37,490 nt of DNA from Streptomyces megasporus. Lineage in GTDB: Bacteria; Actinomycetota; Actinomycetes; Streptomycetales; Streptomycetaceae. Below, piece by piece: positions 15,742 through 22,582 of the stretch. The position numbers were made by a program, and so were the translations under genes. Position 1 is the first letter of the stretch; every line of letters starts with the position of its first letter. The DNA lies in assembly GCF_000718985.1 (NCBI RefSeq), contig NZ_JODL01000036.1, positions 1 through 37,490 on the forward strand, given 5' to 3'. The notes under the pieces are model-generated. The model searched no databases. It had not been told where the DNA came from and was given only the letters and a program-made list of their open reading frames with translations.

Positions 15742-16002
15742 ATGGACTGGCGCCACAACGCCGTCTGCCGCGACGAGGACCCCGAACTGTTCTTCCCGAT
15801 CGGCAACACCGGACCGGCCCTGCTGGAGATCGAGGAGGCCAAGGCCGTCTGCCGTCGCTGCCCGGTGATGGAGCAGTGCCTGCAGTGGGCGCTGGAGACC
15901 GGCCAGGACTTTGGCGTGTGGGGTGGACTGAGCGAGGACGAGCGCCGCGCCATGAAGCGCCGCGCCGCTCGCAACCGGGCCCGCAAGGCCCGGCAGGGGT
16001 GA
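15742..16002 (+). CDS. WhiB-like iron-sulfur regulator
   Basis: Protein of 86 residues with all hallmarks of the family: cysteines at 9, 37, 40 and 46 (the C-x2-C-x5-C group) to hold a 4Fe-4S cluster, the turn GVWGG at 58-62, and a basic C-terminus (RRAMKRRAARNRARKARQ) for DNA binding. WhiB-like proteins act with the main sigma factor to redirect transcription. GAGGAG precedes the ATG at 15742. It is the first gene downstream of the GntR operators, so it may pass the repressor signal on to later genes in the cluster. Confidence 0.92.
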   Translation: MDWRHNAVCRDEDPELFFPIGNTGPALLEIEEAKAVCRRCPVMEQCLQWALETGQDFGVWGGLSEDERRAMKRRAARNRARKARQG

Positions 16003-16007
16003 ACACC

Positions 16008-16085
16008 ATGACCGCTCCCGCCCGCACCGTCCAGGCGATGGCCACCACCGGCTCTCCGTCGGCCGCCCAGCCGCTCGCGGCCTGA
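16008..16085 (+). CDS. Possible 25-residue peptide
   Basis: A short frame beginning five bases after the WhiB stop, with GGGG in front of the ATG, encoding an Ala/Thr/Pro-rich peptide without motifs. It may be a coupled small protein or chance; the next real gene starts 110 bp further. Confidence 0.25.
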   Translation: MTAPARTVQAMATTGSPSAAQPLAA

Positions 16086-16194
16086 GCCGACGCCTTACCG
16101 CCGGAACCGTGCCCCTAGCGCGACGCCAGTGGCGGGCGCCGGACCACCCGGCCCACCCCGCGTACACCGTCCCCAACCCAAGGAGAACCCGGAC

Positions 16195-16653
16195 ATGACC
16201 GCTACCGCCCCTCTCCCGCAGACCACCGTCTCACTTCACCCGGTGGCGTTACTGGCCGCCCTGCGCGAGCAGTACGAAGACGCGCTGCTGAGCTACATCA
16301 CTGACCGCATCCCGCCCGCCGACTGGCACCGCGCGGAGGACCTGGCCGACCAGACCTGGGCCTACGCCCTGGACCACGCCGACCTCTCCTCCACCACCGT
16401 CGACGAGGAGGCCGGGCTGCCGGAGTGGCTCGCGGCCACCGCCCGCATAGTGATCCGCCGTCACCTCACCCCAGCCACCACCTGCGACCCGCACTGGGCC
16501 GCGCTGACCCAGACCCTCGGACACGCCGCCTCCTGGCCCGAGCACTGGCACGAGGTGCTGGCCGCCCACGGCCAAGCCGCGCTCCTACGCCGCGCCGCCG
16601 ACGACCTGGGCGGCGACCACACCTCCGCCGCGCCGGCCGCGCTCGCGGCCTGA
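16195..16653 (+). CDS. Hypothetical protein, sigma-70 region-2-like helices
   Basis: Protein of 152 residues, AAGGAG just upstream of the ATG at 16195. LLAALREQYEDALLSYITDRIPPADWHRAEDLADQTWAYALDHAD, followed by LPEWLAATARIVIRRHL, has the spacing of the helices of sigma-factor region 2 (as in ECF sigma factors). Region 4 is not evident; the C-terminal half is short and Ala/His-rich. It could be a truncated sigma-like regulator or only a helical protein with similar composition. It follows a WhiB gene in the GntR-controlled run. Confidence 0.6.
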   Translation: MTATAPLPQTTVSLHPVALLAALREQYEDALLSYITDRIPPADWHRAEDLADQTWAYALDHADLSSTTVDEEAGLPEWLAATARIVIRRHLTPATTCDPHWAALTQTLGHAASWPEHWHEVLAAHGQAALLRRAADDLGGDHTSAAPAALAA

Positions 16654-16957
16654 CCCGCCGGGTCCCTTGTGGACCCGGCTCCCCCACCCGGAACCGCACT
16701 CCATCGGTGCGGCGCCGGATGTGGGAGCCGGACCCACGGTCCCTCCCTCCCTGCACTGCCGTCGCACCCGCTTTCACGCAACGGCCGGGGTCGATAGCAC
16801 CACCCAAATCCCCCGACCGGCGACACCGCAGTGCCGTCGCACAGCGCCGATGCGCTGTCCGCTCACCACGCCCGCCGAACCTCCGGCACGGCCTGGCGGG
16901 CGGAGAGAGCAGCGACGCCACACCCTCGCCTTCCCCTTCCACCGCAAGGAGTTCGTG
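16654..16957 (+). terminator. 304-bp gap with hairpins
   Basis: Begins with a terminator-like hairpin (GCCGGGTCC 16657-16665 pairs with GGACCCGGC 16671-16679) straight after a stop codon, followed by a CCGCAC/GTGCGG stem. The rest has no gene I can support; AAGGAG at the end is the ribosome-binding site of the next gene. Confidence 0.5.
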
Positions 16958-17704
16958 ATGCCCGTATCGCCTGCGACCCCCGAGATGCGGCGCCGGCCGA
17001 AGCGGACGCGCAGCAAGCGCGTCAACGCCTGCCCGCCCCTGGCCCTGAGCAGCCTGCCCCTGCAGGAGATCAACCTCCGCACCGGCGAGCAGCTGACCCT
17101 CGTCTGCCCCGACTGCCGCACCTGGTGCCCCGTCACCGGCCTGAACACCCCCAAGCTCGTCCCCCACGACACCCTCGCCGGCCGCCGCTGCCCCCGCGGC
17201 AGCAACCGGCGCGTCGAGGTCGACCTGACCGCGCAGGAGTGGGGCCGCCGCCTGATGGACGCCGCCCGGGACGCTGCCTCCCGCCGCCCGGGACGCCAGT
17301 TCCACAAGCCGATCCCCGCCCCGGCCACGCCGGTCCACCGGATGGACCCGCCGCCGCCGACCGCGGAGACGGCCCGCCGCATCTACTTCGCCCATCGCAC
17401 GGGGTGTGCGGCCTGCACCGGCCGCGCGCACTGCCCGTCCGGCCGGCGCCTGGCCGCCGCCTACGTCGAACTCCTGCAACAGGAGCCGCGCCAGCGTCGG
17501 ATTCGCGTGCTGGCGGACGAGATCCTGCGAGAGGACGAGCGCCGCCGGGCCCGGCAGGCGCCGCGCCGTCGGGCGCGGCAGTGGGCCGAGGTCCTCCCGT
17601 CCGTCCAGGACGTGGACGCCCGGCGCACGGCCGCCGCTCAGGACGCCGTCCCGCCGATCGACGGACCGGACCTGCCGCTGGAGCCCACCCGCGTCACCAC
17701 CTGA
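16958..17704 (+). CDS. Cys-rich hypothetical protein (two zinc-binding clusters)
   Basis: Protein of 248 residues. The N-terminal third contains CPDCRTWC, a further RRCPRG and so a likely zinc ribbon; a second cluster, TGCAACTGRAHCPSGRR, lies near residue 150. Between and after them the chain is basic and helical (LADEILREDERRRARQAPRRRARQW). DNA or RNA binding is plausible but unproven. I start at ATG 16958 because AAGGAG is seven bases upstream, although the frame is open well before. It is one of several zinc-ribbon proteins in this cluster. Confidence 0.65.
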   Translation: MPVSPATPEMRRRPKRTRSKRVNACPPLALSSLPLQEINLRTGEQLTLVCPDCRTWCPVTGLNTPKLVPHDTLAGRRCPRGSNRRVEVDLTAQEWGRRLMDAARDAASRRPGRQFHKPIPAPATPVHRMDPPPPTAETARRIYFAHRTGCAACTGRAHCPSGRRLAAAYVELLQQEPRQRRIRVLADEILREDERRRARQAPRRRARQWAEVLPSVQDVDARRTAAAQDAVPPIDGPDLPLEPTRVTT

Positions 17705-17784
17705 CCCGGCCCCACCGGCCGTTCCTGCGCTGCACGTCGCCCCCAGCACCGCCACCGCGAGCGCGCGGCCGGCGGGTGGGGGCG

Positions 17785-17847
17785 GCGTGGGGCGGCAGGA
17801 CTGCCCCACGCAAGAACGCCGCCCAGGAGGTCCAGTCCTGGGCGGCG
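17785..17847 (+). terminator. Two tandem hairpins upstream of 17881
   Basis: GCGTGGGGC/GCCCCACGC (17785-17811) and CGCCGCCCAGGA/TCCTGGGCGGCG (17817-17847) are perfect stems of 9 and 12 bp between two same-strand genes. They could terminate the upstream transcript or act as an RNA leader structure for the next gene. Confidence 0.5.
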
Positions 17848-17880
17848 CCGTACAGGTTCCTCAACGCGGAAAGGAAACCC

Positions 17881-18132
17881 GTGAACCACATCCTGACACG
17901 CCCCGCCGCCCGCCCGGCGGCGGGCATCGTCGACGACCTCGAACGCGACGACGACCGCCGTGGGTTCGAGCGGGACGAGACCGACAACCACCACCGCCAC
18001 CTGGGCGCCGAGCTGCTGCGCCGGGTACGCGAGGCCGACGCCCGGGTGCCGGCCGAGCGGCGCGCACCCCGCACCGTCGCCGAGAAGCTGGCCCGCCTGG
18101 CCGCCGCCACCGCCGGAACGGAGGTGGCCTGA
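17881..18132 (+). CDS. Small charged hypothetical protein
   Basis: Protein of 83 residues with a GTG start and GGAAAGGAAA just upstream. It is rich in Asp, Arg and Glu (DDLERDDDRRGFERDETDNHHRHLGAELLRRVREADARV) and ends in a basic helix (AEKLARLAAA). No family recognised. The stop overlaps the next start by one base (TGATG), the beginning of three tightly packed small genes. Confidence 0.6.
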   Translation: MNHILTRPAARPAAGIVDDLERDDDRRGFERDETDNHHRHLGAELLRRVREADARVPAERRAPRTVAEKLARLAAATAGTEVA

Positions 18133-18248
18133 TGACGTGCTGTGGACAGACCATGAGGAACGAGGGCGGCCGCCTGGTGTGCGGCAAGTGCGGCGCCTGG
18201 TACATCCCCGGGTACACCGGGGTCCAGGCGGCGGGAGGTGGCCGTTGA
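18132..18248 (+). CDS. Tiny zinc-ribbon protein (38 aa)
   Basis: MTCCGQTM begins the protein and CGKCGAWY follows: a Cys pair and a CxxC knuckle about 13 residues apart, the minimal layout of a zinc ribbon. It is too small to have a known enzymatic role; such proteins often contact nucleic acid or other proteins. Overlapping starts and stops on both sides (TGATG) show translational coupling with its neighbours. Confidence 0.6.
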   Translation: MTCCGQTMRNEGGRLVCGKCGAWYIPGYTGVQAAGGGR

Positions 18249-18358
18249 TGACCACCGCCCGCCGCGCTCTGCACCGCATCGTGACCCTCGGCTGGGTCTG
18301 CTGGATCTGCCAGACCTGGGTGGACGACTCTCTTACCCGCTGCCCGATCCAGCACTGA
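18248..18358 (+). CDS. Tiny Cys/Trp-rich protein (36 aa)
   Basis: A 36-residue frame starting on the last base of the preceding stop. After a basic start it reads LGWVCWICQTWVDDSLTRC, with a C-x2-C knuckle and a third Cys 11 residues on. It may be a metal-binding peptide or a short membrane-associated peptide. Function unknown. Confidence 0.5.
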   Translation: MTTARRALHRIVTLGWVCWICQTWVDDSLTRCPIQH

Positions 18359-18557
18359 CTGACGGAGCCCTGATCTCCGGCATAGCCGCCGCCCGCGCCG
18401 CACAGCAGTACGCGGCGCGGGCGGCCTTCGTCTACGGCACCCGGCACCCCCGCGTCCGCGCCCTGCTGACCGCCGCCGCGTCGGCGGCCGCCCGGGCATG
18501 AGAGGCCGGGCACCGGGCCGCCGACATTCACCCGCCACCCGACCCGAAGAAGGGGCG
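18359..18557 (+). other. Gap with a possible non-canonical small ORF
   Basis: A frame from about 18370 to 18501 encodes a plausible Ala/Arg-rich helical peptide (GIAAARAAQQYAARAAFVYG) and has GGAG close by, but its nearest suitable start would be CTG at 18370. I treat it as unproven. Nothing else is seen. Confidence 0.25.
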
Positions 18558-18647
18558 ATGACCGATCACATGACCGCGTCGGGCACGACGAACGGCCGGT
18601 GGACCTACACCCGGCCGCTTGCGACTGAACCCGCCTGCCGCGCCTGA
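18558..18647 (+). CDS. Possible 29-residue peptide
   Basis: ATG at 18558 with GAAGAAGGGG directly upstream; reads MTDHMTASGTTNGRWTYTRP and ends at 18647. No motif. The good ribosome-binding site is the only argument for it. Confidence 0.3.
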   Translation: MTDHMTASGTTNGRWTYTRPLATEPACRA

Positions 18648-18733
18648 CGGCTGCCTCCTCCGCCCGTCTGGCACGGGCGGGGCCGAGGGGAACCGGACAG
18701 TCGCGCTTCACCGACCACGATCAGGAGGACGCA

Positions 18734-19252
18734 ATGCTCCGCATCATCCGCACCACCACCCTGGCCACGCTCCGGGCCGACCTGGCCACGGCCGAGGCCG
18801 ACGCCACCGTGATGTCGGAGAAGGCCACCCGCTGGCACGGCCTGTACGAGGAGGAGTCCGGGCGAGTGGCCGACGCCGTGATTCGGGAGGGGGACACCCG
18901 GGCCGAGCTGGAGGAGGCCCGGGCCGAGGTGGAGAAGCTGCGCGAGGAGCTGGCTCGCGCGGAGGGCGAGCTGACCGTGCTGCGCGCCCAGCACCTGCTG
19001 GACACCGAGGACCGCGCCACCCTGCGGGCGCTGCTGCGGACCGCCCGGAAGCAGCGCGCCGATCGCGTCTTCGCCCTGTTCCGGCGCGGGGCGCTGCACA
19101 GCATCCACGCCACCCACGAGGCGGCCGAGGCCGCCGCGGAGGCCGAGGGCGCCCCCCGCGAGGGGTGGACCACCGTCGCGCCCGGGGCCGCCCTGCCGCC
19201 GGCCTCCGAGGTCGACTGGCGGGTCCAGCCGCTTCCCCTCGGAGGCGTCTGA
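18734..19252 (+). CDS. Coiled-coil hypothetical protein
   Basis: Protein of 172 residues with AGGAGGA before the ATG. Residues from about 10 to 95 form a long charged helix with heptad-like hydrophobic spacing (RAELEEARAEVEKLREELARAEGELTVLRAQ), so it probably dimerises. A short central region (ALFRRGALHSIHATHEAAEAAAEAEG) and a Pro-rich end follow. No enzymatic motif. It lies just before the 21-bp repeat array and the Spd-like membrane protein, and may be a structural partner in the transfer or spread apparatus. Confidence 0.7.
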   Translation: MLRIIRTTTLATLRADLATAEADATVMSEKATRWHGLYEEESGRVADAVIREGDTRAELEEARAEVEKLREELARAEGELTVLRAQHLLDTEDRATLRALLRTARKQRADRVFALFRRGALHSIHATHEAAEAAAEAEGAPREGWTTVAPGAALPPASEVDWRVQPLPLGGV

Positions 19253-19259
19253 CCCCGCC

Positions 19260-19657
19260 ATTTCGGCTCCACCGGTCGCCGTTTCGGCTACGGCCGCCGT
19301 CGTTTCGGCTCCACCGGATTTCGCTTCGCTCCCACCGGTCGCGTCCCTCGACGCGCCCCTCTTCTTCGGCCCCGCCCGGCACGCCCGGAGCGGGGCCATT
19401 TCGGTCCTGCAGGCCCCTGTTTCGGCAACGTCCGCCGCCGTTTCGACTTCACCGGCCGCCGTTTCGGGCGCGCCGATTTCTGTTTCGACCACCCCCGCAC
19501 AGCACCCCCTTGGAGGCCTTCGTGGCGATCACCGAGCTGCCCCGCACCACCCCTCGGGAGGACCCCGGTTCGGATCCGCCGACCCCCGCTTCGGCGCCAC
19601 CCGAGCCCGTTTCGGAGGCGCCCACCGCAGTTTCGGGACCGGACGACGAGGTTTCGG
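19260..19657 (+). repeat. GTTTCGG array with exact 21-bp period
   Basis: Heptamers start at 19260, 19281, 19302 (degenerate at 19323); at 19398, 19419, 19440, 19461, 19482; and at 19567, 19588, 19609, 19630, 19651. Within each run the step is exactly 21 bp. The commonest form is GTTTCGG; variants are ATTTCGG, GTTTCGA, GCTTCGG and GGTTCGG. The first two runs are non-coding; the third is in the Pro/Ser/Ala-rich N-terminus of the next gene, where it forces the rare valine codon GTT. Period 21 places every copy on the same face of the helix. Confidence 0.85.
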
Positions 19658-21483
19658 CAGCGGCCGCGGACACCCCTGCGGACGACGCCGGCCGCCCCGC
19701 CGACCGTGGCCTCTTCGGCCGGTTGTCGGGAGCCAAGCGAGCGACGATCGGAACGCTCGTCGCGGCGGCGCTCGCCCTGGCCGGCATCGGCCTGTACCTG
19801 TCCTTTGAGCACGTTGCGGCCTTCGCCCACCGGGAACTGGCCTTTCAGACCCTGGGCAAGGCGCAGATGTTCGTCGCTGGCGTCGACGTCGGCATCCTGG
19901 TCCTGATCGGCCTGGACCTGACGCTGGCCTGGATGCGGCGACCCAACCGCCGCATCCGCTACCTGGTATGGCTGCTCACCGCCGCCACGATCGTCTTCAA
20001 CGCCGCCTCCGCCGCCCCCCAACCGGGCCAGGGGTGGAAGCTGCTGGACTACGTCGCGGTCGGCGCCCACGGACTCGTCCCCGTGCTGTTCATCGCGGTG
20101 GTCGAGATCGGCCGCGGCGTCATCGAGCAGGCGGTTCACCCCGACCGGGCCGACACCCCCAGCGCCGCGGTGCCGCTGCACCGCTGGCTGCTGGCCCCGA
20201 CCTCCACCGCCCGGATCTACCGCCGGATGCGGCTGTGGAACGCCCCCTCCTACCAGGAGGTCATCCGCGAGGAACAGGAGCGCACCGTCTACCGCTCCAT
20301 GCTGGCGCGCGAGCACGGCCGCTGGCGCAAGGCCCCCAAGGACCTCCAGCTCCCCCTCCGGCTGGCGAAGTTCGGGCTGAGCGTGGACGAGGCCCTGGCC
20401 CAGCCCGCCGAGCACAAACGGCGGATGGCCGACTGGGAGGCCCAGTATCAGGCGCTGGAGCTGGAGGAGCAGGAACGCGAGCGGCTCCGTCAGGAGGCCG
20501 AGGCCGACCGGCAGGCCGACTCGGAGATCCGCGAGGCCGACCGGACCGCCAAGGTGCAGAAGGCCCGCATGAAGGCCGCCGGATCGGTGGAGACGGCCCG
20601 CCACGAGGTGGAGGCCGAGGCCAGCACCGCCCAGCGCACCGCGCAGCTGGAGGCCGAGGCGATCGAGACGGCCGCCCTGGCCGAGGCCCGCGCCCGCAAG
20701 GCCGCCGCCGAAGCCGAGGAGGCCGAGGCCCGCAAGGCCGCCGCCCAGGCCGACCGCCAGCGGGCCGAAGAGGAACTGGAGGCCGCCAAGCTCCGCGCGG
20801 AGGCCGACAAGGCCGAGAAGATCGCCCAAGCCGAGCTGCAGGCGATCGAGACGGCCCAGATCGCCGAGGCCCGCGCCCGCGAAGCCGCCGCCGACCGCCA
20901 GAAGGCGAAGGAGGAACTGGAGGCCGCCAAGCTGCGGCGCCAGGCCGCCGAGGAGGACAAGGCGGCCAAGGCCGAGACCCGCGCGGTCGAGACCGCGAAG
21001 GCGGCCGAAGCCCGCCAGCGCGCCGCCGAAGCCGACGCGGCTGCTGCCGAAACGCGGCTTGCCGCCGCCGAAACGCGCCGCCGCGCGATCGAAGCCGAGG
21101 AGGCTGCCGCCCGGGCCGAGGAGGAGAAGAAGGCCGCCGCCCGGCGTGCCGCCGAAGCCGAGGAAGCCGCCGCCGAAGCCCTGCGCCGTGCTGCCGAAAC
21201 GCGGCTCGCCGTTGCCGAAATCGAGCGGCGCGCGGCCGAAATCGAGGACGAGGCCAAGCTGACCCCACGCGAGCGGGCCATCCGCAAGGTCGCCCGCATG
21301 GCGCTCACGGCCGGCCTCACCGTCGACGGCCTGGAGCTCGACGAGATCCACCGCCGGCTGTGCGAGCTGGTCTCGCTCGCCGACGTCCAGCGCGAGCTGT
21401 CGGTGTCCTCCCCCGGCACCGCCTCCGAATACCGCCAGAAGGCGGCCGAGCTGCTCGCCGGCGGCTACCGGCTCCCGGCCTGA
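19522..21483 (+). CDS. Spd-like DUF2637 membrane protein with long coiled coil
   Basis: Protein of 653 residues, GTG start at 19522 with TGGAGG five bases upstream. After a disordered Pro/Ser/Ala segment there are four hydrophobic helices (about 74-94, 115-137, 146-165 and 175-200), with VAGVDVGILVLIGLDLTLAWMRR typical of DUF2637/SpdB-type proteins. A loop of about 110 residues leads to a very long Ala/Glu/Arg coiled coil (about 310-585) with clear heptads, and a C-terminal helical domain (TPRERAIRKVARMALTAGLTVDGL). In Streptomyces conjugation, Spd proteins help spread plasmid through the recipient mycelium, probably as membrane complexes. Both ends of the gene carry 21-bp-phased heptamers, in opposite orientation. 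Confidence 0.75.
   Translation: MAITELPRTTPREDPGSDPPTPASAPPEPVSEAPTAVSGPDDEVSAAAADTPADDAGRPADRGLFGRLSGAKRATIGTLVAAALALAGIGLYLSFEHVAAFAHRELAFQTLGKAQMFVAGVDVGILVLIGLDLTLAWMRRPNRRIRYLVWLLTAATIVFNAASAAPQPGQGWKLLDYVAVGAHGLVPVLFIAVVEIGRGVIEQAVHPDRADTPSAAVPLHRWLLAPTSTARIYRRMRLWNAPSYQEVIREEQERTVYRSMLAREHGRWRKAPKDLQLPLRLAKFGLSVDEALAQPAEHKRRMADWEAQYQALELEEQERERLRQEAEADRQADSEIREADRTAKVQKARMKAAGSVETARHEVEAEASTAQRTAQLEAEAIETAALAEARARKAAAEAEEAEARKAAAQADRQRAEEELEAAKLRAEADKAEKIAQAELQAIETAQIAEARAREAAADRQKAKEELEAAKLRRQAAEEDKAAKAETRAVETAKAAEARQRAAEADAAAAETRLAAAETRRRAIEAEEAAARAEEEKKAAARRAAEAEEAAAEALRRAAETRLAVAEIERRAAEIEDEAKLTPRERAIRKVARMALTAGLTVDGLELDEIHRRLCELVSLADVQRELSVSSPGTASEYRQKAAELLAGGYRLPA
21005..21242 (-). 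repeat. Inverted copies of the 21-bp-phased heptamer
   Basis: CCGAAAC, the reverse complement of GTTTCGG, and close variants start at 21005, 21026, 21047, 21068, 21089 and at 21152, 21173, 21194, 21215, 21236; each step within a run is 21 bp. They lie in the coiled-coil codons Ala-Glu-Thr/Ile/Ala. Heptad coding by itself gives a 21-bp period, but these positions use GAA where most other Glu codons of the coil are GAG. Confidence 0.75.
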
Positions 21484-21498
21484 CCCCGCGCGGAACGC

Positions 21499-21523
21499 CC
21501 CGCCCCGCCGTAATCGGGGCGGG
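21499..21523 (+). terminator. Hairpin after the Spd-like gene
   Basis: CCCGCCCCG (21499-21507) pairs with CGGGGCGGG (21515-21523) around a 7-nt loop, 15 bases after the stop. Confidence 0.55.
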
Positions 21524-21584
21524 ACGCACCGCGACCGTACACCGCACCGGCCCGCTCCGGTGCCCTCGTCCTGGCACCCACCGT

Positions 21585-21629
21585 CGCCACCAGCCCACCC
21601 CGCGCACGACGCGGGGCGGTCTGGTGGCG
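21585..21629 (+). terminator. Compound hairpin before 21716
   Basis: Outer arms CGCCACCAG/CTGGTGGCG (21585-21593, 21621-21629) and inner arms CCCCGCG/CGCGGGG around CACGA form one long interrupted stem. With the hairpin at 21499 it makes a double terminator. Confidence 0.5.
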
Positions 21630-21715
21630 GCCACGGCCGCCAGGCCGACCCAACCCCCAACACAGCACGCCCCGGCGGGCGTCGCCCGCCCGATGACCCG
21701 TGGAGGTTTCCCCCT

Positions 21716-22192
21716 GTGAACAGCACCGACCCGACGCACGCACCGCTGCGCGACGTGGCGCAGAGCCCCGAGGCCACCGCCCGGTACCTGGCCGACATCC
21801 AGCGGGTCCTGCTGGACATCGGCAAGAACCTGGAAATCCTCGCGATGGAGACGCGGGTGCACTGTCGAGGCACCCACGTGGAGGGTGACCGCTGGTACCA
21901 CGCCCGGCTGCGTGCCCTGCCGGTGGAAAGGGAGCTCAAGAACGTGCTCAAGCACCTTCACGGCCTCACCGAGGGGCTGGAAAAGAGCGCCTATAAGCGC
22001 AACGTCTTCGCCGACGAGGTAAAGGCCCTTCCCGGAAAGCGTCAGGAAAAGGCACTGGCCAAGGAGCGGAAGAAGAACCCGCAGCCACTCCAGGCCGCCC
22101 CGGAATCCGGGGAGCGGGGTCACACGGACCAGAATTCCGGCTATGGTGGTCCTACGTCGCTTTACGACCTTGAGGAGGGTAAGTCGGCGTGA
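21716..22192 (+). CDS. Hypothetical protein
   Basis: Protein of 158 residues with a GTG start nine bases after GGAGG. It is mostly helical: ATARYLADIQRVLLDIGKNLEILAMETRVHC, then LRALPVERELKNVLKHLHGLTEGLEK, followed by a Lys-rich segment and a polar C-terminus. No domain recognised. The AT content is slightly higher than in its neighbours, and Lys is common for this replicon. Its stop overlaps the next start (GTGA). It sits between the Spd-like gene and a large low-complexity protein of the same cluster. Confidence 0.65.
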   Translation: MNSTDPTHAPLRDVAQSPEATARYLADIQRVLLDIGKNLEILAMETRVHCRGTHVEGDRWYHARLRALPVERELKNVLKHLHGLTEGLEKSAYKRNVFADEVKALPGKRQEKALAKERKKNPQPLQAAPESGERGHTDQNSGYGGPTSLYDLEEGKSA

Positions 22193-22434
22193 CCATGCCG
22201 ACCGGAGGTCGACCGCTCACCAAAGCCGAGCGGAAAAAATTCAACCGGGCCCGGCACGAGCAGAAGGTTCGGGCGGATCTGATCGCCCGACACGGCGAAG
22301 AGCTCGGGAATTTCCACTACTGGCTCCGGGTGATGAGCATCCGGGGCACGCAGAAGTTCCGCGAGGGCGACGCGACGCTCATCCGCGAGGTCTCTCTCGC
22401 GTTGGAGAACGTCTACCGCCGTCACTGCGGGTAG
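22189..22434 (+). CDS. Small basic hypothetical protein
   Basis: Protein of 81 residues, coupled to the gene before it; GTG 22189 or ATG 22195 could be the start. The N-terminus is Lys/Arg-rich (KAERKKFNRARHEQKVRADLIARHG), then EELGNFHYWLRVMSIRGTQKF and a helical end. The basic charge suggests nucleic acid or acidic-protein contact. No family recognised. Confidence 0.65.
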   Translation: MTMPTGGRPLTKAERKKFNRARHEQKVRADLIARHGEELGNFHYWLRVMSIRGTQKFREGDATLIREVSLALENVYRRHCG

Positions 22435-22448
22435 CCGCGCGGAGTCGT

Positions 22449-22484
22449 CGAAGGGCCGTCCTGGATCGTCGGGGCGGCCCTTCG
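22449..22484 (+). terminator. Hairpin terminator
   Basis: CGAAGGGCCG (22449-22458) pairs perfectly with CGGCCCTTCG (22475-22484) 15 bases after the stop of the small basic protein gene. Confidence 0.65.
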
Positions 22485-22495
22485 GCGTCGCCAAC

Positions 22496-22534
22496 GCGTG
22501 TCGCGCGTGCTGCGTGTCGCGCGTGTCGCGCACG
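22496..22534. repeat. Tandem GCGTGTCGCGCGTG repeat
   Basis: GCGTGTCGCGCGTG occurs at 22496-22509 and 22512-22525, with a partial third copy overlapping the end of the second (22521-22534). It lies between a terminator and the GTG of the 718-residue protein gene, so it may be an operator or part of its promoter. Confidence 0.5.
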
Positions 22535-22582
22535 CGCGTACGCGAGGCGGTGACCGTCTGTCAAGTCCCTTGAGGAGGTTCC

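Noticed and set aside
18605..19492. Minus-strand gene with repeated xET heptads opposite the 21-bp array
   Set aside because: No ribosome-binding site, and it overlaps the well-supported coiled-coil gene at 18734-19252. The repeated peptide follows from the DNA array, though it is kept as evidence for a possible inverted coding relic.
19260..19657. CRISPR array
   Set aside because: The repeat is only about 7 bp with 14-bp intervals, part of it is coding, and no cas gene is present.
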